Origin: Opisthocomus hoazin
Taxonomy: Eukaryota > Chordata > Aves > Opisthocomiformes > Opisthocomidae
DNA: 64,000 nt
Direction: 5' to 3'
NCBI RefSeq assembly: GCF_030867145.1
Contig: NC_134414.1
Coordinates: 23,616,810 to 23,680,809, forward strand
Position 1 is the first letter of the stretch; every line of letters begins with the position of its first letter. Positions 10,365-22,700 of this stretch are shown here, piece by piece. The notes beneath the pieces are model-generated. The model searched no databases. It was not told the DNA's origin and saw nothing but the letters and a program-made list of their open reading frames with translations. The translations under genes were made by a program, and so were the position numbers.

Positions 10365-13300
10365 CGGAGATACTCCTCTCTGACATGCTCAGGCCTTAAA
10401 CTAAGGTCTCTGTTTTCACAGTCCCTCTCTGAATTCACCACCCCTCCACCACAGGTTCACGTGTGTGTGTACACACACCCGTACATATGTACAGGAGAAG
10501 GGCTACAGCCTCAGAAGGGCGGCCATTTCCTTCCCCTGGGAAGAAAACCCTCACAAAAGCTCTTCTGCAGCACTTTTGGGAGAGGCTGCCTCTGTCTCTG
10601 GCAGAGGAACTGGTGTCTGGGTTAATTCCCTCCCTGGTTAAGCAGCGAGGATGCGGCTCGCACACAGACCTTGTCAGTAACCGGGGCAGCATCAGACAGA
10701 GTCCTCGCTCCGGCACCGCATTTTCTGTTATCTGACTGGAGCGGTTGTGGAGGCTGAAATTTTGCTTTACAGCTCTGGTCAAAAGCAGAAACAGTTGTGA
10801 TGCAGCAGGAAACCATTAAGCATTATCAGCAAGTTCTCACTCCTGCAATGGAAAGCATGGAAAAATGAGCAGGTCTCAGAAACCCTGTTGCGTCAGAGTG
10901 AATGACTAACAGCTATGGTTGTGTTCAAAGAACAGCGCTGTAACGCGACAGCTAAGACAGGACCTGCCAAACCCTGCTGCTCTGCTCTCAGCCCTTGTGT
11001 CTAGACATTACAGCAGATCAGCAGGATTAAAAAAAAAAAAAAAGCCAAAAGCATCAGTTTCTCTGAAAGAACAGGACCGTGAGGAATCTGAATTGTGAGG
11101 CACCCATGTTGTGCCATCCACAGCAGGCGCTGTGCCCGGCCACCGCGACCTGCCGGTGATGACAGGGGATGCCTGGCTGGCATGTCCAGCAAGGCGCTGG
11201 AGATAAAAAAAGGCAAAGGGCTGGGTTCAGAGGGGCTGGGGTGTTTGGGACCCTCCCTGGGGTATTCCCAGCCTCACAGAGCTCACAGGCTTAAGGAGAG
11301 ACATCCTGGACCAGAAACTCACTTGACCTCTTCAACACTCAGCAAGAAAATCCAGCGAATGCTGCCAGTGACAGCTCCGAGGGCACCTCTGGGCAAGCTC
11401 CTCTTTGCACTGGCTGAGGCGTGAATTCCCCACCCTGTGCTTCAGGCAAACACGAGTTGGTGTCTTCAGGCTTGCAGAGGCTTGGGGGTCTTTAACAGGG
11501 GCCTGAAGCTGCACCCAGGCCAGACCACCACGCCGTGTCTGCTGTTTGAATCTAAGTGTTCCTTTCCTGAGTCCTCAGTGCATGTCTGGGAGATACAGAA
11601 GACCAGGCAGCACCCCATTGCTGAGCAACAGATAGGACCCAGCACAGCTGACCCTCTTCCTTCCAGCCACCTGCTGAGGTCTTGCAGCTGAAAGCCATGA
11701 AGCACATACCACAGGCTTCAGAGGACAAGAGGAGAGAGCCCCAGCAGTGGTTCCAGGCAGGGCATTTGAAGAACGGCAGCAGGCACGCAGCAGTCCCGCA
11801 CCAACACCCCTCGCTACCTGCCCGCTTGGCTGGGGCTGTGTGCCCTCCCACAGCCCACGCCTAGCCTGGGGCCTGCCGGCAAGCGTGGCACACCCCTGCT
11901 GACTTTGGCTTGGGAACTGCACTGGAGAGCAGGAGGCTTATGCTTGAACGGGAGAAGTGAAGCACATGCATTCAGAAGCACTAAAGATTTGAAATACGGT
12001 CCCACCAGCACCACATCGCAGCAGCCTGCATGGCCAGGACCAAACCACACCTGCAGGACCCTCTTCCAAGGGCGAGGCGTTTCCTAGCAGCTGTGTCCCC
12101 TCCAGCCCAATTCACACACAGCCAGCCAAGCGGTTGTCCCAGGGAAGGGGTGATGGGGTGAAGAAGAGCAACAGCTTCAGCCACCGTGGAAACACTTGTG
12201 GGACAACAGCATCAGGAAACCTTACCAAAGCAGCCAGACAGACAGGCTTTGTTTCCCTGAGACGCTTAACCCGACACTGCAGGAGACGTCCCGGCTCCCA
12301 CTCCCCTCGCCCCTTCCCTTCTTTTGCCTCAGCACCGGGCAGTGCCGCTGCCGGCGAGCAGTGACGTGGGTCAGCGCACAGAGTCCGTGCGTAATTCAAC
12401 CTCGGAAAACAACACCCAGTTCCTGCAAGCTGCTTCCCGTGCAGCCACCACTGCAGCAACACGACCGAGGGCAGCTGGGGGAAAGGAGAGGCGGCACCCT
12501 GCAGCAAGGCCTTAGGCTGGGTTACAACAATCATGTAAGCAACCATTAGGGAGCACAACCTAGGGCTTTAAGCCAGGAATACATTATGTCAAAAATTACT
12601 CAAGTATTTGAACACCTTCCTGCCGGGTATTCTGCAAACTGTCCTGCGCTCCGTCTCTCCCGAGGAGAAATGCCCGTGTAGCACAGCACCTTCTTCCATG
12701 GACCGTTTCCAGTGTGTGCACATTCGTGCTATTTATTTTTTAAACCCTTACACTTGAATTAGACAAGAGAAGAGCAAAGATTCACGGACCTGATCAGCTC
12801 CCTGCACTGATGTCAACCGCCCCTTTGCAAAAGTGGGTATTACCGTAAGTACAGCACGAAGTTTCATGTTTAAGTTGATAGGTAATATAACCAGCATTGA
12901 CCGATGTTTTCCTGGTAGAAAGCTGTATTCCTGTGGACTGATGCACATGCGATTCCACAGCGCGGCCACTGGATGTTGTCATTGCTCCTTACAAACGCCA
13001 CCATCTCTGCATGACTGTCCCATGGGGAGACGAGGCACTCCCAAGACACAAGGCAGCCCCAACATCAGCTACAGCTGTTCATGGGCCACCCGCAGCCACC
13101 GCGAGTGCTGGAAGATCTGGATGATGACAACAGGGAACAAAGCAAGTATCACATCTTACAGAAAATTTAAAGCATCCATGATGCTTTAAATCACCAAGGC
13201 AGCCTGCACTCAGGTTATTGCTCTAGTGATTTAGAAAAGCATCAATAAAAGCACAACAGGAGGCACTAAAAGCGATGCTTGTCATTTATCCATTTGACAG

Positions 13301-16300
13301 CCCTCTGGGAAGTCTCATTTCATGGCAAGATCTGTATTTGTAACTTAACCTCAAGCAAAATATTTCTAACACAAGAAAGCGTTGACCACTTCACGGGGGT
13401 TCCAAGGCAGAACAATCGAAATGCTCCTTTGAAAACAAATGGGATTACGGGGAGAAGCTTCTGTTAGCTGATACATTTGATACACTCGAACAAATGAAAA
13501 AAAGATTAAGAACCACAGCAAATGAAGGAAAACTAAAGGCCATGCTTTTTTTGGCTGCTTCCCAGATGCCCCTAAATATTGAAGTACAATTTTGTGCTGG
13601 GTTCAATCTTTTCTGACTGCAGGCTACTGCTAGCAGATGTGATCCCAGTCTTACCCTTTCCTTACATCTGATCTAGTGATCACACAGGCAGAAGCCAAGT
13701 TTGAGATTACTAGAAAAGAAAATAAAGTTAATTAGTCTTTCAGTGGCTCAGCAAACAGAAGGAATCCATCATAAAGCTGCAGGACCTCTGAATTCTGTGA
13801 ACAAGTGGTGGTAAAACAGCCTGTAGTTGAAGGAGCCCCCAGTTAAGCTAAATTCAGCACAACACAGAACCATACTCGGAGTCAACTCTGCCCGTTTCCA
13901 GGCGATGAATGTCCCTTCCAGAACTACCACCTTTGCTACTTATTTAGCCACCGTTTATCCAAACTGCACTTCCTGACAGGCCAATGCTATGATCAGATTC
14001 AGCCCACAAGAAACCAACCTGCAACTTTTAAGTTCTTTTGTATTATTCCCACTCTGACACGTCGTATGACTTCAGTGCGCAGCGGGACACACCTTTCCTC
14101 AGCAGCAATACTGGTTTAAGGGGAGTCTTAACCTCCTCCAGCCCCATGGCTACATCCTGGGGTTTACCAGATGGCCCACACCTGTGGGAGAGAACTGCTC
14201 TGAGCAGGGAAAAAAAAAAGACAAAACAAACCACAAAGATTTCCACCACCTCCCTTTCCAGCTTGTCTGGGACACCAATCAGTTTCCAACCCTGCTCATG
14301 CTTTCACTTCCGACAACTTTTCCCTCCCTGACCCTCAACACTTAAACTGCTGCTTAGGCCTCACTGAAACCTAAAAGGTTTTCAATTAGAGAGACAACAA
14401 AATAAAACTAGCTTTTGTTTTGCTTCTCTGATTATACCCACCTCAGAGCAACAGTCCTGCTATAAAGAACATGAATACAAACAGCAATGTCACTTGTTTT
14501 AGGCAAGGAGAACAAAACTAACTAGCAAAACTTCTAGATTCCAAAAAGTCCCATGCCAGCATCATGTCATAATAGCTTAAGTAGACCAGAAGATTTTCAG
14601 ATCTGAATTGTCATCTTGAAGATAATTTGTATCTCAAAATATTAATTGAATCCCTTTCAGAGTCGTTAACGAAATAGCTATGAAATGTAGCAGAAAACAG
14701 TGTTCAACAGGCAAGAAAAATGATGCATGTCTGATGGCGAGAACGCCAGCACTGCTAGGTACCGCTCTATAGCTCCCTACGGGAGGAAAGCACAGGGGAG
14801 TGCAGAGTTGTGCTCAAGTTCAGGGAGAAGACATTGATCAGCGCTTTTGGGAATTTCATTAGTTGAAGGGACGGGGTGGGGCAGAAACACAGCAAGGTCC
14901 AGGACAGCAGTGCTGCTTGTTCCACTTGATTGAGTGGAGATTTCCAGGTATCTGGATTGCTTCAGGGCAAGAAAGCAGCCGTGAAGTGCTGTGGAGGGAG
15001 AATGCAGGCTGTGAAACCCCTCCTGCTTAGTGCTGGTGTATCTGTCTGGCGGAGAGATGCTTGCTCTGCAGCGGAATACTTTGTACCTTTTCAAGACCAT
15101 GAAATTCCACAACTAGCATCCAGCCCATTAAATGGTTTTAGTCTGTGAAGATGTTGGAAGGTCTTTCCTTCATTCTCTAAAGCAGTTGAGTAGAACAAGT
15201 AAGTCTTTTTATAGCTGCAGATGATTAGTTTTCCAAGCAGCCACTAAGCATCCGAAACAGATTTATTTAGTATTCAGAAGTGTTGATCAAGCTCAAAGAC
15301 TGACACACAATAATACATACTTTTTTTAAACAGAAGCTAGCACAGAAAAATGACAATATAAAATCAGCTTCTCCAGTTAATTTGATCTACGCTTATCCTG
15401 GAGAATGACTGGAATAGCAGGAAAAGGCTCCTTTACTTGCTAGGTTTTAGCCAGGATAAGTCCGTCTAAGCAACTGGAGAAATACTTCTGCACATCTCCA
15501 GATGTTTGCACATCCTGAGGACTTAAAAAAAAATTGTGGCACTGTGTTCAGAAAGTTCAGAAAAGCACACACTTCTTCCCATATCCCGGGACAGTCTCTC
15601 CCTTCTCATGTGTTGTATGCCTGCCCTCACATAAATGACAGAATTTTAGCCACCAGCAGAAAGACCACGTACGGCTGGTAAGAGCAGTCCTGGAGTCACT
15701 CAGAGGAATAGCTGGCACTGGAAACGGCAAGCTGGCTCCAAACAATGACATGTAGTTGGGATTTCTTGTGGACAAAAGTAAAATCTCTGGTGGGAAAAAA
15801 AAATCCCAGTTACTATGACTACCAGATACCACAAAAGTGCCCAACAACTCTTGAGAACTTCAGCTAGGTCAGCTATTACAGGGGTAGATGTGCATGTTCA
15901 GAAGTGACGCCACCACTTGCAGAACGCACCGGGCAGCAGGGCAGGAGAGTAAGCAAGCGCTTACATGCCTGCCAGCAAATCTTTCCAGCAGCTGAAGACA
16001 GATATATAAGCAGTACCAATTGCACAATATACTTTCAAATAATTCATATTTGAGCCAGAGTCACCTTTTAGGGCTACAGAGATTAGACTGTCAGAAGTAA
16101 ACCAGATGTATAGCACCTTCATACGATGTCAATGTAAGAAAACCATAATAAGAAAGAAGCAGCAGCACAAGAAACACCTGTCCATCAGATAGGTAACAGA
16201 GAGCCTGATTCAGGAATATGTCTGATACGTCTTAGTATTGCACAAGTGACTTAACAGTCTAGCAGTGCTTCAAACAATAAAGCAGGAGTTACTCTTCACA

Positions 16301-16560
16301 TTAAGAAACACTTGTTTCTATTGAAGACACCAAATACTGTCAAAGCACTACGCTTCAAACTCAGCCCTGAAAAGATGTACAGCGTGGCCAGAACAGCCAG
16401 CGATACCTACTTTCTGGGGCAACATACTGCACTGTTCTTTTGCTGCAACCTCACTACACTTCTCTACAGCCTACTGCAAATGCAAGCACACACAACAAAC
16501 GCAAGAATCAGGTGAAACAACTGACATCGTACATGACCCCAGCCCTCTTTGAAGCATATA

Positions 16561-16566
16561 TTTATT
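16561..16566 (-). terminator. SKA3 poly(A) signal (candidate)
   Basis: On the minus strand this reads AATAAA, 225 nt beyond the SKA3 stop codon. It is the first good signal downstream of the stop and would give a short 3' UTR. No other evidence of the cleavage site was available. Confidence 0.55.
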
Positions 16567-16790
16567 TAAAAACCCAGTATATTTTGCCAATAATTTCAAT
16601 AAAAAATTAAGCACAAGTTGTTATTTCAAACAAGTTTTTCCACATCAAACTTTCTCCATTAAGAAAGCTTTTCCTTTTCATGGCTCTCTCCTCCCACCAG
16701 TACTTTCTTTTGCTTCTTGGGCTTGTTAGGATTCAGTGATAAGATCCATGAATAATGCAAAACAGGCTCACCATGGTCTTCAGCTTGATT

Positions 16791-19700
16791 TCAGATGTTT
16801 GGCTTGAAAAATCCAGGATATCCTCTGCAAATACATCCAGAAGAGTTCATGAACTTATTATTTCAATCATATTTTGAATTGCCAGAAGACACAAACATTG
16901 AAAACTTTTTTTCATTATTATCTTGACAAAAAAAAAAGAAAGGTCAGCTCAAGTAAGAGCTTTGCTCTATTTGATTACTCAAATGGATTCCAACTCCAAG
17001 TATATTAAGATACCTACTTTTATCAGTCTCACTCCGGGTTGTTGTGATTATTATTTGACTACATATGTGTTCCTTGTATCTCTTACCTAAATAATCTGTA
17101 CTGACCTCAAGTTTAACAGATAACCAACAAGTGTAATACACCTTACATTGAATCAGGAATATCTACATTCGATCAAGTTGTCACAAAAACTCAAAATTAA
17201 ATTACTGCACCAAATTTGTAAAATTTAATCATACCTGTTCTCTCTGTTGCAGTAATCAGTGAAATCACTTTCGTATCTTCTAGTATTTCCTGCCTTGGTC
17301 TCCATTTCCTTGCCTTTAGAAGTATCTACATCATGATTGTACTTTGACAAAATCTACAGAAAACATTAAAAGGGCATACAAAGAATTATCCAAGAACTCG
17401 AAACAGGATTACAGTTCATACTTTTTTAATAAGTAGCACAGAACTCTTTCTTTTTGAAGAATAACATTTGACAGAACGAAGCCCTTTTAATTTTACTATT
17501 TTGATATTAAAACTATTTAGGAAAAAAAAGTGTATCAGCTAACCTGTAGAACATCATCTGGTATCCTTGTTATTTCTGGAGGCGGAGGAGTACTGAGTAA
17601 CTGGTCATAGTGTTTTATTTGGGGAGGAGAAGGGTCTCCAAAATGTTTAAGATACTCATCAGAGCTCACAGCGAAAGGAATGCTATCTTCTATGTTTTGT
17701 TTATCTGTTGTATTGCTTTTTGTCACCGACTCAATCTTTTCCCCCTGCTTTACCTGCTACAAAAGAGGTATTAAATGCCTTCAGTTACTTATCTTAGATA
17801 AAGTATTTAATAATTGTTCCTAAAAAATTACCTTTAGAAAGATCATCTAAGAAAAAGTAGCACTGAAAAAGAATCCCAGACTGACATTTAAAAAAGCATT
17901 TATGGTAAAAAGCGTGTGAAGATGTACATAATTGCTACTTACCATCTTAGCTTCTGTTTTTAGCCATCTTGTTTCAAAATTTGGAAACTGTGGTGTTTCT
18001 GTATGACTGGCAAGAGGCAGTTCATTTGTCTCTGGTGACCTTGATAACACTGTATTATTTGTTCCAGAAGGGATTTTCACATCAGGAGTACAGAACACGA
18101 GTATCATAGGAGAAACCATCCAGTCAGCTGTTGAAATGAGGGAGGAGCGGAATAAAAATAAAAGTGTATGCATACAGACACATATATAAATATTATCAGT
18201 TCTAGTGCCCCAGTTCAGTTTTCTAAGTCTGTTACCTTTTCACACATTTGCATATTCTAAAATACCTAGTCCCACTACTGAATATAACTGAAAAAGCCCA
18301 ATTCAAATAAATATTGCTTTAGCTTCTCATATATTCATTCGTCACGTTTGCCCCAAGATCTTAACGCATTTTCAAGAGAACATATTACATCTCCTCTCAA
18401 AGAAGTTTTAGCTCTTGAAAGATCTCAGTTACTGTCTTTGTTAGCCTCTTTCAAAGCAATTTCTTTCTTAATCTAATCTAATGGGTGTTCTCTGAAAAAA
18501 AAAAGGCTAAGTTGGCAAAACATTATTTTTGTTTCAAATAAGGATAAGTTGCAGTTAAAAAATGATGGATCCCTCTGCATAATTCTAGGTGGATATGAGT
18601 AGAAGAATGAGCAAATATTTATACTGAAGTGAGAGACTCCCACAGAAGCCACCAACATTTCATTTTCTAGATATTCGTACTCATACAATGACCAGGCCTG
18701 AATTAACTGTATTTAACAAGAAACACAGTTTAAAAGTTTACCATGTGTTTACAATGTATTTACACATGCACTATGTAAAAAATGCATATGTATATTTATT
18801 ACACATATTTTTAACTCACCCTTCTCAGCTGTCACTTTTGGTCTTGGCACAGGAGTAACTGTGATTTCCCGGGATGTCATTTCTGGTACATTCACTTCAC
18901 AACCATCCTTTTTAAGCAACCTGAAAACCAAACCCCTCAATTAGCTCTCAAGTAATATGAAGAAATCGCAATTAAAGGAATACTGTCAACCTGATCACTT
19001 TTCTAGTATTTGTTCATCAACATGCAAGTGAAATTTTTTTTTCCCCTCAAAGATGTTTTTTTTCATGGATTTTTCATCTCTGATTCTACTGCAGCAATTT
19101 GTAGTGTGCAAATCTTCAGTCAATCCACAAATTCTCACATACACTGAGATTTCAATCCAAGGCATAAAAAAATAAATACCCAAAACAAAAAAAGGGAGGG
19201 AAAAAAAAAAGGTGTCCAGGGTACGATCAATTTTCTTGGTCCCAGATGATCAATTCTGTGTTAGGGGTACAGTCTATTTTATTTTGAATTGCCTGTTGCC
19301 TACAAAATTCTAAACAACAAGTGGAAATCTTTTTGGCTTTTAACCTACTAACATTATTGTGAACACTAAAAGTTTTTAATTCAAATTTTGAGCTGGAGTA
19401 AGATAACTTATGTTAATCACTAGCTGACTTCAGAGTGAAAAGCCATTTGATATCAATTCCACAAAATCAGAAACTGAAATTTTTTAAATTCTTCTTTCAC
19501 ATCGAAGATATTCTAGTGGAAGAAGGGTGTAGGCAGTTAAGCGACAATGCCAGACTAAAAGTGGAAGCTTACCTAAACTCTACACAAAAGTGTGTCTATA
19601 AGAAAATTATTTAAAATGTTTAAAAAGTTATCCTATGAGATCAAGATACAGAGCTTCTCTACACAAAACCTAAGCTTAAAACAAAATTCCATTTGAGGTA

Positions 19701-22700
19701 TTATATTTTACTTAGATGAACACATCTCAAATTTTGAGTTAAAAAAAAGTAGTAATTTTTCAGGTCACTTTTGCCTTGAAGTATTATATACACCTGAAAC
19801 CATATGATTTTTAGTTTTTACAATGGAGAAGAATAAGTATAACAATAAACACTTTTTTTCCAGACACTTCCCTTTTTTCTTTCTTTTCTTTCCTAATTAA
19901 TTTTGGTTTCAGTTTTGTAGTAGGTGCACCAAGGTATATTAAACTGAAACTCTGAAAAACAAAGTTGGAGAAGTTGAGGTCTACTAAATATTTTAAGAAC
20001 TTTTGAGATGAATTTTTGAAGTGGTTTTCACACAATGCACAGCTACTAGACCAGTTCGAGCTAGATACAAGACCTGGCTGGCACAAGCAAGAGATATGAA
20101 AGGGCAGGGCTGTCTCCAAGACAGTCGGAATTATTACCTGTCTTTGTACCTGGAAACTACAGGTACAAGGCTACCTCAGTCATACTAGGTATTTTTGCTT
20201 AACTGATCCTTGGGCAAGAGATTCTGCCCACTATCCAGTGAAAAAGTATCTTTCTTTTATTGATTTCTGATCAAATCACAAGCTAACTCTAACTTAATGA
20301 TGAAAACAAAACAAACAAGCTAAAAGACAGTTAAACAACATTTTAACACTAATGACTTAATGACATGACCTCTCAGATATGCCCTAATTCTGAATCCATA
20401 CGCACCTTTGACTTTAGCTACAATTAGTGTGTCCATCTGTTTTAGTCATTAATAATGATGATGTGTTAAAGAGCAATCATGCTATAACTAATTATCTACA
20501 GAATTCTAATATTATCATAAGGGGTACGGAAGACTGCTAGTATGATTTTTTTTTTTTAAATTATATATAAATATCGCTAGTGGACTGTCTAATCATTTCA
20601 CTAGAAGCCACAGAAATAGAATCTAAATTTGTCGTTGTATACATTTACAAATTACAGCCATAATGAAAGAGGAGATCACATTCAAAACAGTTCTCATTAA
20701 ATAGGAAAAGTAGTACAAATGCACAAAAAGTTACAGATATCAAAAGAACTTAAATTGTGTTATTAGATGAAAAAATTTTCAAAATATTGAGAGGGAATAA
20801 TTTTTTAATTAATATCTTTCAGGATTCAGCAATAGTTTTCCTATTACTACAATTCAAATACTATATAAAGTCTTATAGACATTATAGTATTTACACACCT
20901 ATTCAAATGAGAGATCCCAAAACTATTTGAAAAGAAAATGTGTCTTTTCACTTTCACTTGTCCCCCCCAGTAATCTTAAAACTAAAAAAAACCACCCTAT
21001 ACTCAAAATTTAACCATTGCAGTAAACTGGATCTTTGGGGAACAAAGTCACTGAAGTCGGCATGGTTCTGAAGAACTGAACACCTGTGCCTGTATCGCAA
21101 ATATCAGGGATTAAAAGAAGCTGAATGATTATTCCCACTACTTATTTTAAATACGGTTCTTGTTTCTTGAACAATTTCTCTAAATACCAAATATTTAGCT
21201 GCAGAACAGTGAGTTTCTTTTAAATGCTGTCAGCTTTTAAATTGAACGTGTTGCTAATACTAACTATAAAAACATAATCTAACTGCCTTTACATTACCTT
21301 AGAAGTATAGAAAAATACTTCTATTGCTAAGGTGTTCTACACCTCACTGCTTTAAAATTATTTTCTTTCATTTTAATTAGAACAGTGACAATCTGGAGGT
21401 GTCTTTTCAACAGAAGACTGGAGCAAAAAGAGCTCTTTGTAAGGTGGGGCTGGATAATGTAACAGTTTCTACAATGAGGCATTTTACTGAACGATTTAGA
21501 AGTTTTTTCCAGGTCTACATTCCTAACGCATCTGAAACCTTTAAACTGGCTATATAGTATCTACTGCAGACAGCACATCCTCAAATCCAAATACATGGTT
21601 AAGGAAAGTAAAAAATCACGGATCTACCGTGCATTTTCGCTTAGTAAACAGATGGTGTATGGAATATTCTTAATGTGGTGCAGTCAAGGGAAGGAGTATA
21701 CCAGAGATGTGTTTCTCGGCAGCGTTTGGCACTGCAAAGGGTACATGAAAAGACACACAGAGTCAAATAAAGACACAGGACTAACCAGCTGATAGATAAC
21801 AACATATCTCCTGCTTGAAGAAAAAGAGAAAGGCAACAGCAGCAAGAAATTAGTGCAGCAAGAAGAAACTACAGAAAGTTCAGTAGAGAAACAATCTAAA
21901 CTCAAGTAATTGACTTACTTCTTGCTTGCCTGAGCAGCTTTACGAATAAGCGACATCGTATAATCTTCATTCAGACACATGGTATGTTCACTAATGCCAA
22001 AGTGTTCAAGTTTTGGTGTTACACATTCATAATCGTCCATCTTTAGCATACATTTTGGTGTTTTGGGCAAAATACAGGGGCTCTGTGCTTTTAGCGGAGT
22101 CCTGCTCTTTGAATTTTCTTGAGGTGCATATGTTGCGTGCTGTCCTTTCACTGCACTCCAAGGCCTGGAGAAAGCATACTGTGAAAGGCCAAAATCAGAA
22201 AGCTGGGGGTTATGCAGCGGATCTTTGGGCACCTGTGGCTTCTCAGTATGAGCAGGAAGATGAGGTACATCATCTTCCTTTTCCTCATCGGATTTATTCT
22301 GGACAGACACCGTTGAATCACTGTTAACTTCTTCTTCCTCCGCTGATGTTTGAGAAAAGTAATTAAAAAAAAATTATGTCAGAAGTTCCTGCTTTAAGAA
22401 CATATAAAAAAAAATTGGGACTTCCTCCCCTCTATCTATTTTTCTAAATTTATTGTTGTAAAAAATAGATTCTTTCTTTCATTTTAAAGCACTGAAACCG
22501 AACCCACAACAGATATCCAAAGCTCATACCAGGCTAAGCTGCATTTATAATACAGGTCACACATTCACTGAATTTCACTCTATTGGTAACTATCATTTCT
22601 AAGAAAAATAAAATTGAAAGATTCTTACACAACTGTATTTTTAATAGACTCATCTCCCTGCATGGAGCAGGCAGGAAATGCTAATCTTAAATACATTTAT

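Larger units (their letters stand above)
6830..16550. other. intergenic region between SAP18 and SKA3 3' ends
   Basis: Two genes converge here, leaving about 9.7 kb without a gene I can support. It holds a hAT-like fragment near 7.4 kb, a CR1 3' end near 9.0 kb, a G-homopolymer near 10.35 kb and a pair of small palindromes near 10.46 kb. The left half (6.9-12.5 kb) is richer in GC and CpG than the right half. Open frames are scattered on both strands, without conserved domains, splice continuity or recognisable family motifs. Confidence 0.55.

Noticed and set aside
14777-15148. Overlapping 111- and 72-codon open frames before SKA3's 3' end
   Set aside because: Overlap each other on opposite strands, resemble nothing, and lack splice or poly(A) support.
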